DNA of 47,619 nucleotides, taken from assembly GCA_963169225.1 (NCBI GenBank), contig CAUJDH010000071.1, positions 1 to 47,619 of the forward strand, given 5' to 3'. The position numbers and the translations under genes are program-made. Origin of the DNA: Actinomycetota bacterium. GTDB taxonomy: Bacteria > Actinomycetota > Actinomycetes > S36-B12 > UBA10799. Below the pieces are notes generated by a model that searched no databases, was not told the origin of the DNA, and was given only the letters and a program-made list of their open reading frames with translations. Shown here piece after piece: positions 21,273 through 33,886 of this stretch (positions are counted from its first letter, which is position 1; every line of letters begins with the position of its first letter).

Positions 21273-21563
21273 CTAGTCGTCATTATTATCGTCTGGGATT
21301 CCGTCGTAAATCTTCTGACACTCCGGACATACCGGGAACTTCGATGGGTCTCGCCCAGGCACCCACACCTTGCCGCACAAGGCAATAACTGGATCCCCCG
21401 ACATAGCGCTTTCGAGAATCTTCTCTTTACGCACGTAGTGGGCGAACCGTTCGTGGTCACCCTCATCAAGCTGCTCGCGAGTATCAGGACGCTCCAGGGT
21501 GAGTGTCGACGTAGAAGTGTCGAGCTCTTCCAAAGGCTGCGGAGGCTGCGGTTCGTTGGTCAT
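21273..21563 (-). CDS. DUF3039-like small protein with Cys motif
   Basis: ATG at 21563 (MTNEPQPPQPLEELDTSTS...HYVRKEKILESAMSGDPVIALCGKVWVPGRDPSKFPVCPECQKIYDGI); C...CxxC; TAAGAT-N5-ATG. Confidence 0.75.
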   Translation of the reverse strand: MTNEPQPPQPLEELDTSTSTLTLERPDTREQLDEGDHERFAHYVRKEKILESAMSGDPVIALCGKVWVPGRDPSKFPVCPECQKIYDGIPDDNNDD

Positions 21564-21977
21564 ACTTGATCTTAGAACTCCCGGTCGGCAAAGCGATAGT
21601 GCGGACTTGAGTTTTTGTAGCAATATTTGAAACCCCAATCGGGACCTAGGTTGTCAAGTCGATCACCAAAAAGCCACAAGATGTTCATTACAGAGAGCTA
21701 TTAAACCCCTAGATGTAGTGGTCCGAGTGGTCTCTAGCCGGATTGTTGCAGTGAGTAACAATTAAGCCCGTCTAGCCAAAGAATCCTGCAAATAAGCCGA
21801 TTTCAAGCCAATTCTCGGCATGACGCAAATCACCACCCGCAGTAACTTAGAAATTACAGAAAGCTAGACAATTCGCGTGTCTACGCATAGATTAGTGACT
21901 GCTTTACATAATCTTAGCGATACAGCTGATGGCCAAATCAACCGTTTGGCTGACGCCAAAGGTTCTAACGCTAAGTA

Positions 21978-22064
21978 ATGTCCATGAGTAAGCAAGATGT
22001 AAAAAGCAAACACCAGGAACCCCTGGAGCTGTCGTCCAAGCTAAAAAGGTTGGACGCAGAGTAA
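21978..22064 (+). CDS. Candidate small ORF (28 aa) in the whiB leader
   Basis: ATG TCC ATG AGT ... GCA GAG TAA = MSMSKQDVKSKHQEPLELSSKLKRLDAE; ends 26 nt before the whiB ATG. Below the length cutoff of the supplied track. No strong SD. Confidence 0.3.
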   Translation: MSMSKQDVKSKHQEPLELSSKLKRLDAE

Positions 22065-22090
22065 CCGTTCTTTCCCCGACGGAGGCCCTA

Positions 22091-22465
22091 ATGCCACAGC
22101 AGCCACTATCGCAAGTTCCAGCCGACGCCACCTGGGAGTGGCAAGAGCAAGGAGCATGCCGTGAAGCTGATCCAGAACTCTTTTTTCATCCGCAAAACGA
22201 GCGAGGTCTAGCTAGGCTGCGACGCGATCGTGCTGCCAAGGCAGTATGCGCACGTTGTGATGTGCGAGTCCAATGCGCTGACTACTCGATCCGTGCTCGC
22301 GAGCCATACGGCGTTTGGGGCGGCTTGACCGAGGAAGAGCGCGAGCGCATCTACGTTCGCATCGCACTCGCTCAGTTCCCTCGCCAGCTTGGCGAAGGTG
22401 CGGTAGCTGCCGCGCAAGAGATCGAGGCAGCTGTCTCACCAGCAGCTCTCGGAGTTGTTTCCTAA
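22091..22465 (+). CDS. WhiB-family transcriptional regulator, WhiB3/WhiD-like
   Basis: 124 aa; WQEQGACREADPELFFHPQNERGLARLRRDRAAKAVCARCDVRVQCADYSIRAREPYGVWGGLTEEER; four Cys and GVWGG. GGAGG SD. Confidence 0.94.
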   Translation: MPQQPLSQVPADATWEWQEQGACREADPELFFHPQNERGLARLRRDRAAKAVCARCDVRVQCADYSIRAREPYGVWGGLTEEERERIYVRIALAQFPRQLGEGAVAAAQEIEAAVSPAALGVVS

Positions 22466-22489
22466 GACTTCCCCATCTCGTTAGAGATC

Positions 22490-22520
22490 AAAAAAGCCGC
22501 GCTCCAAGCGCGGCTTTTTT
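22490..22520. terminator. Intrinsic bidirectional terminator between whiB and meaA-like gene
   Basis: aaaaaagccgcgct-cca-agcgcggctttttt. Confidence 0.92.
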
Positions 22521-22524
22521 GTTG

Positions 22525-24555
22525 TTACCAGACCCAGGGGTCGAGTCCGTTAGCTTCCCGGATCGCATCCACGTTGGCCTGCATGATCTCGTTGCCGTCG
22601 TAGTCCTTGGGCGTAAAGACCTTGGCGACTCCTTGGGAAATCAAGAACTGGGCATCCGATTCAGGGATGATGCCGCCGACAACAACTGGAACGTCAGTGA
22701 CGCCGGCCTCTCGCAAGCCATTGATGACATCTGGCACGAGTTCGCGGTGCGAGCCAGACAGAATCGAGACACCGACAATGTGAACGTCCTCGTCGACAGC
22801 AGCCTTGACAATCTGGGTTGGGGTTAGGCGAATGCCCTGGTACACGACCTCGAAGCCTGCATCACGAGCGCGAACCGACACCTGCTCGGCACCATTCGAG
22901 TGGCCGTCGAGACCTGGCTTGCCGACCAACATACGCAGTTTGGTTCCGAGCTCTTCGCCAGTTGCAGCTACTGCTTCGCGCACCTTGGTCAACTCAGCAC
23001 TGGGCTCTTCAACTCCTACCGACCCGGTCACCCCGGTAGGAGCACGGTACTCGCCAAATGCCTCACGTAAGGCTCCAGCCCACTCCCCTGTTGTCACACC
23101 GGCACGCGCGCAAGCAAGCGTTGCTTCCATCAGGTTTTCGTTGGTTGCAGCTACGGTCTTGAGATTCTCGATAACTGCGTTGACTTGCGATTGATCCCGC
23201 TCAGCTCGCCACTGCTTGATAGCGGCGATTGCATTGCCCTCAACTTCTGCATCTACGGTCATGATGGCGGAATCAAGGTCAGCCAAGAGTGGGTTCTCAG
23301 CCGTTGTCTCAAACTTGTTGAGACCCACAATGATGTTTTCACCAGATTCGATGCTGGCGCGGCGAGCAGCGTGCGAGGCCACCATCTGTTCCTTCATATA
23401 GCCGCTCTCGACGGCTGGAACGGCGCCGCCCATGTCTTGTACGCGCTGCATTTCAGCTTTGGCACCTTCAACGAGCTCGGCAACCTTCTTATCGATCACT
23501 ACCGAACCCTCGAAGATATCGTCGTACTCAAGAAGGTCGGATTCGTATGCCAAGACCTGCTGGATTCGAAGTGCCCACTGTTGATCCCACGGACGCGGTA
23601 GACCGAGCGCTTCATTCCAGGCCGGAAGCTGTACGGCACGGGCTCGGGCATCCTTAGACAAGGTGACAGCGAGCATTTCGAGCACGATGCGCTGGATGTT
23701 GTTCTCGGGCTGGGCCTCGGTGAGACCCAGTGAGTTCACCTGCACGCCATAGCGGAATCGGCGCTGTTTGGCGTCAGTGATTCCGTAGCGCTCACGAGTG
23801 ATCTCATCCCATAGCTCGACAAAGGCGCGCATCTTGCACATCTCTTCGATGAACCGAACGCCTGCGTTGACGAAGAACGAAATACGGGCAACGACCTCGC
23901 CAAAACGATCCTCGGGAACCTGACCTGAATCGCGGACCGCATCTAGAACAGCGATCGCGGTCGACATGGCGTAAGCGATCTCCTGAACAGGGGTAGCGCC
24001 TACCTCTTGCAGGTGGTAACTACAGATATTGATCGGATTCCACTTGGGGATGTTATTGACCGTGTAAGTCACCATGTCGGTGATCAGTCTCAACGAAGGG
24101 GCTGGAGGGAACACATAGGTGCCGCGCGAGAGGTATTCCTTAATAATGTCGTTCTGGGTTGTTCCCTGCAGACTGGAAACCTCAGCACCCTGCTCTTCAG
24201 CGACCGATTGATAAAGCGCAAGTAGCCACATGGCCGTTGCATTGATCGTCATGGAAGTGTTCATCTCGCCCAGCGGAATCTGGTCGAACAGCTGACGCAT
24301 ATCACCAATATGCGAGACGGGAACACCCACCTTGCCTACCTCGCCACGGGCAAGCTCATCATCAGGGTCGTAACCAGTCTGAGTGGGAAGATCAAACGCC
24401 ACCGACAGACCCGTCTGGCCCTTAGCCAGGTTCGTCCGATACAGCTCGTTAGATGCTTTTGCCGTCGAGTGGCCAGCGTAAGTACGCATGAGCCATGGGC
24501 GGTCTTTTGCAGGAATAGCAGCTTCAGAATTGGCTGATTTAGTGGCTTCAGACAT
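22525..24555 (-). CDS. meaA: Methylmalonyl-CoA mutase family, MeaA/ethylmalonyl-CoA mutase-like, coenzyme-B12 dependent
   Basis: AGHSTAKASNELYRTNLAKGQTGLSVAFDLPTQTGYDPD, SLQGTTQNDIIKEYLSRGTYVFPPAPSLRL; B12-binding LVGKPGLDGHSNGAEQ. Start set to the ATG at 24555 (TACCCT-N6-ATG) rather than 24576. Confidence 0.88.
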   Translation of the reverse strand: MSEATKSANSEAAIPAKDRPWLMRTYAGHSTAKASNELYRTNLAKGQTGLSVAFDLPTQTGYDPDDELARGEVGKVGVPVSHIGDMRQLFDQIPLGEMNTSMTINATAMWLLALYQSVAEEQGAEVSSLQGTTQNDIIKEYLSRGTYVFPPAPSLRLITDMVTYTVNNIPKWNPINICSYHLQEVGATPVQEIAYAMSTAIAVLDAVRDSGQVPEDRFGEVVARISFFVNAGVRFIEEMCKMRAFVELWDEITRERYGITDAKQRRFRYGVQVNSLGLTEAQPENNIQRIVLEMLAVTLSKDARARAVQLPAWNEALGLPRPWDQQWALRIQQVLAYESDLLEYDDIFEGSVVIDKKVAELVEGAKAEMQRVQDMGGAVPAVESGYMKEQMVASHAARRASIESGENIIVGLNKFETTAENPLLADLDSAIMTVDAEVEGNAIAAIKQWRAERDQSQVNAVIENLKTVAATNENLMEATLACARAGVTTGEWAGALREAFGEYRAPTGVTGSVGVEEPSAELTKVREAVAATGEELGTKLRMLVGKPGLDGHSNGAEQVSVRARDAGFEVVYQGIRLTPTQIVKAAVDEDVHIVGVSILSGSHRELVPDVINGLREAGVTDVPVVVGGIIPESDAQFLISQGVAKVFTPKDYDGNEIMQANVDAIREANGLDPWVW

Positions 24556-24669
24556 AGTTAAAGGGTAGTCGCGCACGAATCTGGCACGACGAACGCCCCT
24601 AAGTTACTGACGAGTAACAAAAGTGGCTACGGCAGTTGGTGCCGCGGAACGTCTACTTCAAGGCCAAGC

Positions 24670-25521
24670 CTAAGAGTAGTCGTAGAAACCCTTGCCGGAC
24701 TTGCGACCTAATTCGCCTGCAGCGATCATGCGGCGCAGCAACTCCGGCGGAGCCCAAGCTTCATTCTGAGTGTCGTTGTAGATGTTGTTCGACGCGTTCA
24801 TCATGATGTCCAGACCCGTCATATCGCCTGTGGTCAATGGACCCATCGGGTGTCCGAACGCCAGCTTGCAAGCGACGTCGAGGTCTTCGGCCGAAATGAC
24901 GCCACTCTCCACCAAACGCACGGCTTCCATACACAAGACCGTGATCAAACGCGTAGTGACAAATCCAGCAACGTCGCGATTGACTACAACGACAGTCTTG
25001 CCGATGTTCTCCGAGTACTCCTTGGCACGAGCCAGGGTTTCGTCACTGGTCTTGTATCCGCGGACAAGCTCAACGAGCTTCATTAACGGAACTGGCGAGA
25101 AGAAGTGGGTGCCAACGACCGACTCGGGACGCTCAGTCACGGCAGCGATCGTGGTGATCGGGATAGCTGAGGTATTGGTAGCCAGCACAGCGTCAGGCTT
25201 GGCGATCTTGTCGAGTTCCTTGAAGATCTCCTCTTTGACCTCGAACTTTTCGAACGCAGCCTCAACAATGATGTCTGCTTGATCAACAGCATGGAGGTCT
25301 GTGGTGGTCGTGATGCGACCAAGAGCAGCATCAACATCTTCATCCGTCAGCTTGCCCTTCTCGGCAAACTTACGCAGCGAACCCTCAATCGCTTTGAGTC
25401 CACGAGCGAGCGACTCGTCTGAGATATCGCGAAGAACCACGTCGTATCCACTTGCTGCGGTCACCTGTGCAATGCCTGAACCCATGAGTCCGGCGCCAAT
25501 TACTGCAATCTTTTCAGCCAT
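24670..25521 (-). CDS. 3-hydroxybutyryl-CoA dehydrogenase
   Basis: MAEKIAVIGAGLMGSGIAQVTAASGYDVVLRDIS; NTSAIPITTIA; GTHFFSPVPLMKLVELVRG; FGHPMGPLTTGDMTGLD. TAAGCT-N7-ATG. Confidence 0.94.
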   Translation of the reverse strand: MAEKIAVIGAGLMGSGIAQVTAASGYDVVLRDISDESLARGLKAIEGSLRKFAEKGKLTDEDVDAALGRITTTTDLHAVDQADIIVEAAFEKFEVKEEIFKELDKIAKPDAVLATNTSAIPITTIAAVTERPESVVGTHFFSPVPLMKLVELVRGYKTSDETLARAKEYSENIGKTVVVVNRDVAGFVTTRLITVLCMEAVRLVESGVISAEDLDVACKLAFGHPMGPLTTGDMTGLDIMMNASNNIYNDTQNEAWAPPELLRRMIAAGELGRKSGKGFYDYS

Positions 25522-25581
25522 GCGCACTAGCTTAAGTGCCCAAGATCTAAAGCTACGTGGTTGGGTCCGCTTGCAACCTAA

Positions 25582-26847
25582 CTAGGCGACATCAACACGA
25601 GTGATATTGCCGCCGAGCGCTGTTAGTCGCTCAACGAATTGGGCATAGCCTCGATCGATGTGGAACACATCATGAACCGTCGTCGTCCCCTCCGCGACGA
25701 GGCCAGCGAGCACAAGACCAGCCCCCGCACGAACATCTGTCGCTTCGACTGGTGCACCGGACAGTTTGGCTCCGCCTCGAACCATGGCGTGGTGTCCGTC
25801 CGTGCGGATCGTTGCGCCTAAGCGCGACAGCTCTTGCACAAAGCGGAACCGCGCTTCGAATAAGTTCTCGGTCACCATCGCCGCGCCTTCGGCAATGGCG
25901 TTGAGGGCGATGAACTGCGGCTGTAAATCTGTTGGGAACCCTGGGTACGGCAGCGTCACAATGTCAGTGGCTTTTGGTGTTCGATCCATTGTTACTCGAA
26001 ACCCATCATCGAGGATCTCAACTGTGGCACCGGCTGATTCCAGCTTGTCGAGCGGCAATTCGAGGTCCGTTGAACGAGCATTGCGGATCGTGACATCGCC
26101 CTGAGTCACAGCTGCTGCCACAGCCCAAGTGCCAGCGACGATCCGGTCCGGGACAGTGGTGTAGTCAGTTGGATGCAGCGAATCGACGCCAAAAATTTCG
26201 AGTGTTGCCGAACCGATCCCCTCGATACAGGCACCCATACTCACGAGCATGTTGCACAGGTCAGCGATCTCTGGCTCGCGAGGTGCGTTATCGATAATCG
26301 TGGTGCCTTCAGCAAGTACGGCAGCCATAAGGATGTTCTCGGTCGCACCAACGCTCGGGAAGTCCAACCAAATGTGAGCACCGTTGAGATCGCCGCCACT
26401 CACTGCCTTGAGGTAGCCGTGCTCGTTGCTAACCTCAACGCCAAGCTTCTGCAGACCTGCCAGGTGAATATCGAGGCCACGGGAGCCAATCGCATCACCA
26501 CCGGGAACGGCAACCTCAGCTTGCCCACATCGCGCGATCAACGGACCGAGCACACAAATCGAGGCACGCATCCGGCGCACAAGATCGTAATCGGCTTGGT
26601 GATGGAGAACAGCTGGAACATCGATCACAACCAGCGACTCAGTGCTGTCATGAGTGACTTCGCATCCGAGACGGCGCAAAAGTTCAGCCATAACCTCGAC
26701 ATCGAGAATCTCGGGAACCTCACGAATCGTGGTTTGCCCCTTTGCTAATAGAGCCGCTGCCATGAGCTTCAGAGCACTATTTTTGGCACCATCAACCCGC
26801 ACCTCACCGGCCAGGCGGTTCCCCCCGACAACCTCAAATGCATCCAC
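25582..26847 (-). CDS. murA: UDP-N-acetylglucosamine 1-carboxyvinyltransferase
   Basis: 421 aa; [71 protein letters not shown] start with TATTCT-N6. Confidence 0.97.
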   Translation of the reverse strand: MDAFEVVGGNRLAGEVRVDGAKNSALKLMAAALLAKGQTTIREVPEILDVEVMAELLRRLGCEVTHDSTESLVVIDVPAVLHHQADYDLVRRMRASICVLGPLIARCGQAEVAVPGGDAIGSRGLDIHLAGLQKLGVEVSNEHGYLKAVSGGDLNGAHIWLDFPSVGATENILMAAVLAEGTTIIDNAPREPEIADLCNMLVSMGACIEGIGSATLEIFGVDSLHPTDYTTVPDRIVAGTWAVAAAVTQGDVTIRNARSTDLELPLDKLESAGATVEILDDGFRVTMDRTPKATDIVTLPYPGFPTDLQPQFIALNAIAEGAAMVTENLFEARFRFVQELSRLGATIRTDGHHAMVRGGAKLSGAPVEATDVRAGAGLVLAGLVAEGTTTVHDVFHIDRGYAQFVERLTALGGNITRVDVA

Positions 26848-26884
26848 GCTAAAAGAATAACGGAAGCTGTGATTAACTGGACGA

Positions 26885-27463
26885 ATGGTTAACCTGACTC
26901 GGATCTATACGCGCACAGGCGACGACGGCACTACCGCATTAGGCGACTTCTCTAGAACTTCCAAGAACGATGCGCGACTCTTGGCCTACGCCGATGTCGA
27001 TGAGGCCAATTCTTCAATCGGACTGGCATTGGCACTGGGCACTTTTCCGGATGATGTACGTGAGCTACTTATCAGGATTCAGAACGACCTGTTCGATGTG
27101 GGTGCTGACCTATGCACGCCAATCAATCCCGAAGCAGACCCAGAAATGCCACAGCTGCGAGTCGAAGCCGAATACATTGACCGTCTCGAAGAAGCGTGCG
27201 ACAAGTACAACGTCGACCTTGAGAAGCTGCGCAGTTTCATTCTTCCTGGTGGCACCACCGAAGCCGCCTCGCTTCATGTCTCTCGAACTATCGCTCGTCG
27301 CGCAGAGCGGATGGCATGGCAGGCCATCGAAGAACATCCCGACACCACGAGCGTGTTACCAGCCAAGTACCTCAACCGTCTTTCGGACCTGTTGTTCATC
27401 CTTGCGCGATACGCGAATAAAGATCAAGGCGATGTTCTGTGGGTCCCTGGCGGCGACCGCTAG
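26885..27463 (+). CDS. Cob(I)yrinic acid a,c-diamide adenosyltransferase, PduO type
   Basis: 192 aa; [70 protein letters not shown]. Confidence 0.94.
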   Translation: MVNLTRIYTRTGDDGTTALGDFSRTSKNDARLLAYADVDEANSSIGLALALGTFPDDVRELLIRIQNDLFDVGADLCTPINPEADPEMPQLRVEAEYIDRLEEACDKYNVDLEKLRSFILPGGTTEAASLHVSRTIARRAERMAWQAIEEHPDTTSVLPAKYLNRLSDLLFILARYANKDQGDVLWVPGGDR

Positions 27464-27483
27464 CCCAAGTATCTGACCTCATC

Positions 27484-27546
27484 AAAGTTGCGGTGCATAA
27501 CTGCACTTATAGCCAAGAAATACACCGCAACTTTTGTACTTATAGC
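27484..27546. repeat. Nested inverted and direct repeat element
   Basis: AAAGTTGCGGTG (27484-27495) / CACCGCAACTTT (27523-27534); GTGCA-taac-TGCAC (27493-27506); ACTTATAGC at 27505-27513 and 27538-27546. Confidence 0.8.
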
Positions 27547-27556
27547 TGAAACTAAA

Positions 27557-27582
27557 GGAGCCAGCCTAAAAAGGCTGGCTCC
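27557..27582 (-). terminator. Terminator downstream of the ATP synthase operon
   Basis: ggagccagcct-aaaa-aggctggctcc; about 20 nt past the atpC stop on the minus strand, followed by TTTAGTTT. Confidence 0.82.
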
Positions 27583-27603
27583 AAAAGTAATTTGTGGACG
27601 GGC

Positions 27604-27998
27604 TTAGCTGATGCCAGCTTTCTCGGCCACGAGTAGGCGGGTCTGTGCACGTTGCAATGCACGCTCCTTACCCTCGCCATCCTCAGATGCCTCGGCTTCT
27701 TCCATCAACGACTTAGCTTGAGCGACATCGATATCGCTAGCCAGCTCAGCTGAGGAAGCCATGATGTAGACCTTGCCATCATCGACCAAGGCGAAACCGG
27801 AATGCGCAGCAATGTAGAGATCGTCGCCCTCTGGCGGACGAACCAAGACTGGCCCATCGCGAAGAACCGACAACAACGGCGCGTGACCGGGCATGATGCC
27901 GATCGACCCAGTCGCGGTCGAGAACGTCACCATGGTCGCCTCGCCCGACCACACTTTGCGGTCAGTCGCGACAACTTCTACCTCTAGTGGATCAGCCA

Positions 27999-27999
<1 letters not shown>
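27604..27999 (-). CDS. atpC: F0F1 ATP synthase subunit epsilon
   Basis: 131 aa; LEVEVVATDRKVWSGEATMVTFSTATGSIGIMPGHAPLLSVL. Confidence 0.96.
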
Positions 28000-30385
<2,386 letters not shown>

Positions 30386-30416
30386 CTCGCTATCTACCTT
30401 CTACCTAGTCCCGAAA

Positions 30417-32051
30417 CTACTTACGAACCTGCTTGGTGATCTTGCCGTGCTCGATCTCGTCATCTTCCAGAGCCTCTGGATCATGCTCAGTGACGAGCAA
30501 GTTGCCTTCACTTGTGGTGAAGGTGCGCTTGAAGTCATCGAGTGCCGAGTTGAGCGAAGTGATCGTGTCATCGTCGATCTTGGCGGTCTCCTTGACCGAA
30601 GCGATGATCTCTGGGCGGCTTGACTTGAGGTACTGCAGCCATTCGGACTCGAATCGCTTGATGTCCTCTAGCGGAACCTCATCCAGTCCGCCCGAAGTAC
30701 CGGTCCACACCGAGATGGACTCGAGTTCCATTGAATACGGCTGGTACTGACCCTGCTTGAGCAACTCAACCAAACGCGAACCACGCTCGATAGCCGCCTT
30801 GGAAGCCTTATCCAAGTCGGAACCGAAAGCAGCGAATGCCTCCAGCTCGCGGAACTGAGCAAGGTCAAGACGAAGCGAACCGGCAACGGACTTCATAGCC
30901 TTAGGCTGCGCAGCGCCACCCACACGGGACACCGAAATACCGACGTTGATAGCTGGGCGAACACCCGAGTTGAACAAGTCAGACTCGAGGAAGCACTGGC
31001 CATCGGTAATCGAAATCACGTTGGTTGGGATGTAGGCCGAAACGTCGTTTGCCTTGGTCTCGATGATTGGCAGGCCAGTCATCGAACCGCCACCCATCTC
31101 ATCCGAGAGCTTGGCACAACGCTCGAGGAGCCTTGAGTGCAAGTAGAAGACATCGCCTGGGTATGCCTCGCGACCTGGTGGGCGACGGAGCAACAGCGAA
31201 ACGGCACGGTAGGCCTCGGCCTGCTTTGAAAGGTCATCGAAAACGATCAGCACGTGCTGGCCGTCATACATCCAGTGCTGGCCGATGGCCGAACCTGCGT
31301 ACGGCGCGAGGTACTTGAAGCCTGCTGGGTCAGATGCTGGTGCGGCAACGATCGTCGTGTATTCAAGCGCACCATGCTGCTCAAGTGCACCGCGAACTGC
31401 TGCGATGGTCGAAGCCTTCTGACCAATAGCAACATAAACGCACTTGACCTGCTTCGACTTGTCGCCGGTCTCCCAGTTCTCCTTCTGATTAAGGATCGCA
31501 TCGAGAGCAAGAGCAGTCTTACCGGTCTGACGGTCACCAATGATTAGCTGGCGCTGTCCGCGACCGATAGCGGTCATGGAGTCGACTGCTTTGAGGCCGG
31601 TGAGTAGCGGCTCGGTCACTGGCTGACGCTCAATAACGGTTGGCGCTTGAAGCTCGAGCGCGCGCTCGCCTTCATTCTCGATTGCACCGAGGCCGTCGAT
31701 TGGTTGACCGAGTGGATTCACGACGCGACCGAGGAATCCGTCACCAACTGGCACGGACAGGACCTTGCCGGTGCGGCGAACTTCTTGGCCTTCTTCGATA
31801 TGCGAACCGTCACCCAAGAGCACGGCACCGATCTCGCGAACGTCAAGGTTCAGTGCTAGACCGAGCAGACCATCCTTGAACTCCAGGAGTTCGTTGGTCA
31901 TCGCGGAATGCAGGCCCTCGACGCGAGCAATACCGTCACCTGCTTGAACGACGCGACCTACCTCTTCGCGCGCGTTCTCAGGAGAGAATGCCTCGACGTT
32001 CTGTTCGATGGCTCCCCGGATTTCCTCGGGAGAGATCGTCAGCTCAGCCAT
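30417..32051 (-). CDS. atpA: F0F1 ATP synthase subunit alpha
   Basis: 544 aa; [56 protein letters not shown]. Confidence 0.99.
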   Translation of the reverse strand: MAELTISPEEIRGAIEQNVEAFSPENAREEVGRVVQAGDGIARVEGLHSAMTNELLEFKDGLLGLALNLDVREIGAVLLGDGSHIEEGQEVRRTGKVLSVPVGDGFLGRVVNPLGQPIDGLGAIENEGERALELQAPTVIERQPVTEPLLTGLKAVDSMTAIGRGQRQLIIGDRQTGKTALALDAILNQKENWETGDKSKQVKCVYVAIGQKASTIAAVRGALEQHGALEYTTIVAAPASDPAGFKYLAPYAGSAIGQHWMYDGQHVLIVFDDLSKQAEAYRAVSLLLRRPPGREAYPGDVFYLHSRLLERCAKLSDEMGGGSMTGLPIIETKANDVSAYIPTNVISITDGQCFLESDLFNSGVRPAINVGISVSRVGGAAQPKAMKSVAGSLRLDLAQFRELEAFAAFGSDLDKASKAAIERGSRLVELLKQGQYQPYSMELESISVWTGTSGGLDEVPLEDIKRFESEWLQYLKSSRPEIIASVKETAKIDDDTITSLNSALDDFKRTFTTSEGNLLVTEHDPEALEDDEIEHGKITKQVRK

Positions 32052-32103
32052 TTTTCATCCTTCTTCTTCGGTCGAACTCGTTTGAGTTCGAAAGTTCTGT
32101 GTC

Positions 32104-32919
32104 TTAGCCCGCCAGTTTCCGGCGTGCTTGTTCAAGTTTTGATGAGGCGGATCCGTCGATGAGTTCACCATCGATCAGAACCTGCAGGCCACCGATGATC
32201 GCCGGATCAACAATGATGTTGAGTTCGACATCGCGACCCACTTGCTTACTCAGAACAGCAGCCAAGCGGTCGCGCTGTTCGTCAGTCAGTTCAATTGCAG
32301 AACGAACCTCAGCGATCGTTTGACCACGACGTTCTGCCGCAAGCTGGGAAAGCCCAGCAACTGCGTCTTGTACTCGACGACCGCGCAGGCTCTCGACCGA
32401 GTGGCCGATCAGCTTCGAAGTCGCCTGGTTGGTTTTGCCCTCGAGAAGCGAACGGACGATTCCGGACTTCTCATCGGCACTTGAGGCTGGGTTGGTGAGC
32501 GCCATCTGCAGGTCTGCGTTGGCATCGATCGCACGTCCGAAGCGGAAGATCTCCTCTTCCACCTCGCCGATATGACCATCCTTCTCTGCCGCCATGAGCA
32601 CGAGCGAATCGCCCGCGTACTCAACGGCGTCAACGAAGTCTTCATCTGAAGACCAACGCTTCGACACGACGTTCTTGACGGTCGAAACAGCCAGAGTGGA
32701 TTGTTCACCCAACAGCTTGTCAACGATCCCTGTCTTGGCTTCAGCGCTCAGGGATGAGTCGGCCAGAGTGGTGCGCAAGGAGCGCTCCTTCTCGAGGACC
32801 GGGACAAGATTGAGCAAAGTGTCACCGGATGCTGACAGATCTGTTGCCGCAGCATCTTGGTACTGACCTGCTAGGAACTCCTGCAGCTCAGTGAGCGAAA
32901 CCCTACTCGAACCTTGCAT
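32104..32919 (-). CDS. atpH: F0F1 ATP synthase subunit delta
   Basis: 271 aa; C-terminal VGRDVELNIIVDPAIIGGLQVLIDGELIDGSASSKLEQARRKLAG; position between atpF and atpA. Confidence 0.96.
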   Translation of the reverse strand: MQGSSRVSLTELQEFLAGQYQDAAATDLSASGDTLLNLVPVLEKERSLRTTLADSSLSAEAKTGIVDKLLGEQSTLAVSTVKNVVSKRWSSDEDFVDAVEYAGDSLVLMAAEKDGHIGEVEEEIFRFGRAIDANADLQMALTNPASSADEKSGIVRSLLEGKTNQATSKLIGHSVESLRGRRVQDAVAGLSQLAAERRGQTIAEVRSAIELTDEQRDRLAAVLSKQVGRDVELNIIVDPAIIGGLQVLIDGELIDGSASSKLEQARRKLAG

Positions 32920-33473
32920 TACTCACTCCCTACCTTGGCGTTGGACTGTTCCAGATCGCTGATGAAGCGATCAACCACAGCACCGGCCTTGGCATCATCG
33001 CTGAGCGACTCACCCACAATGCGTCCAGCAAGATCAGTTGCCATGGCTCCGACTGACTTATGCAGCTCGGACACAGCCTTCGACTTCTCAGCCTCGATCT
33101 GGGCTTGGGCATTTGCAGTGACCTTGGCGGCCTCTTCTTGTGCGGCGGCGCGAGCCTCTTCGATGATCGCTGCCTTCTCTGCCTGTGCTTGGTTGCGGAT
33201 TGCCGAAGCCTCTTCACGGGCCTTGGCGATCTGCTCCTTGTAGTCCTCGCGCATCTGGGCAGCCTCAGCTAGCGCTTCGTCTGCACGCTTGAGGCCACCT
33301 TCGATTGCCTCTTCACGCTCTTCGAGAACCTTCTTGATCTTAGGTAGCAACAGCCACCCAAGAACACCAAACACAATTAGGAAAGCAATCGAGCCCATGA
33401 TGAGTTCGCTAAGCGGTACTGCAAGTACCTCGAACTCGCCGCCACCTTCTGCGGAGGCTAGTAATTGGGTCAT
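32919..33473 (-). CDS. atpF: F0F1 ATP synthase subunit b
   Basis: 184 aa; LIMGSIAFLIVFGVLGWLLLPKIKKVLEEREEAIEGGLKRADEA. Confidence 0.96.
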   Translation of the reverse strand: MTQLLASAEGGGEFEVLAVPLSELIMGSIAFLIVFGVLGWLLLPKIKKVLEEREEAIEGGLKRADEALAEAAQMREDYKEQIAKAREEASAIRNQAQAEKAAIIEEARAAAQEEAAKVTANAQAQIEAEKSKAVSELHKSVGAMATDLAGRIVGESLSDDAKAGAVVDRFISDLEQSNAKVGSE

Positions 33474-33595
33474 AGCTTCTCTCCTCTAGGAGTTAATCGG
33501 CTTTGCGAAGTCACTCGGACCTCACTCGCACCTTTGGTTGTCATTGCTTCTTAATCGTCAAACCAAGACTCGACTTGTCTGAAAGACAGGTCGGT

Positions 33596-33886
<291 letters not shown>

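Noticed and set aside
26173-26748. 191-aa plus-strand ORF opposite murA
   Set aside because: Antisense to a strongly supported murA; no independent coding evidence.
26848-26884. Cobalamin riboswitch before the adenosyltransferase
   Set aside because: The gap to murA is only 37 bp, too short for a riboswitch aptamer, and no B12-box-like sequence was recognised.
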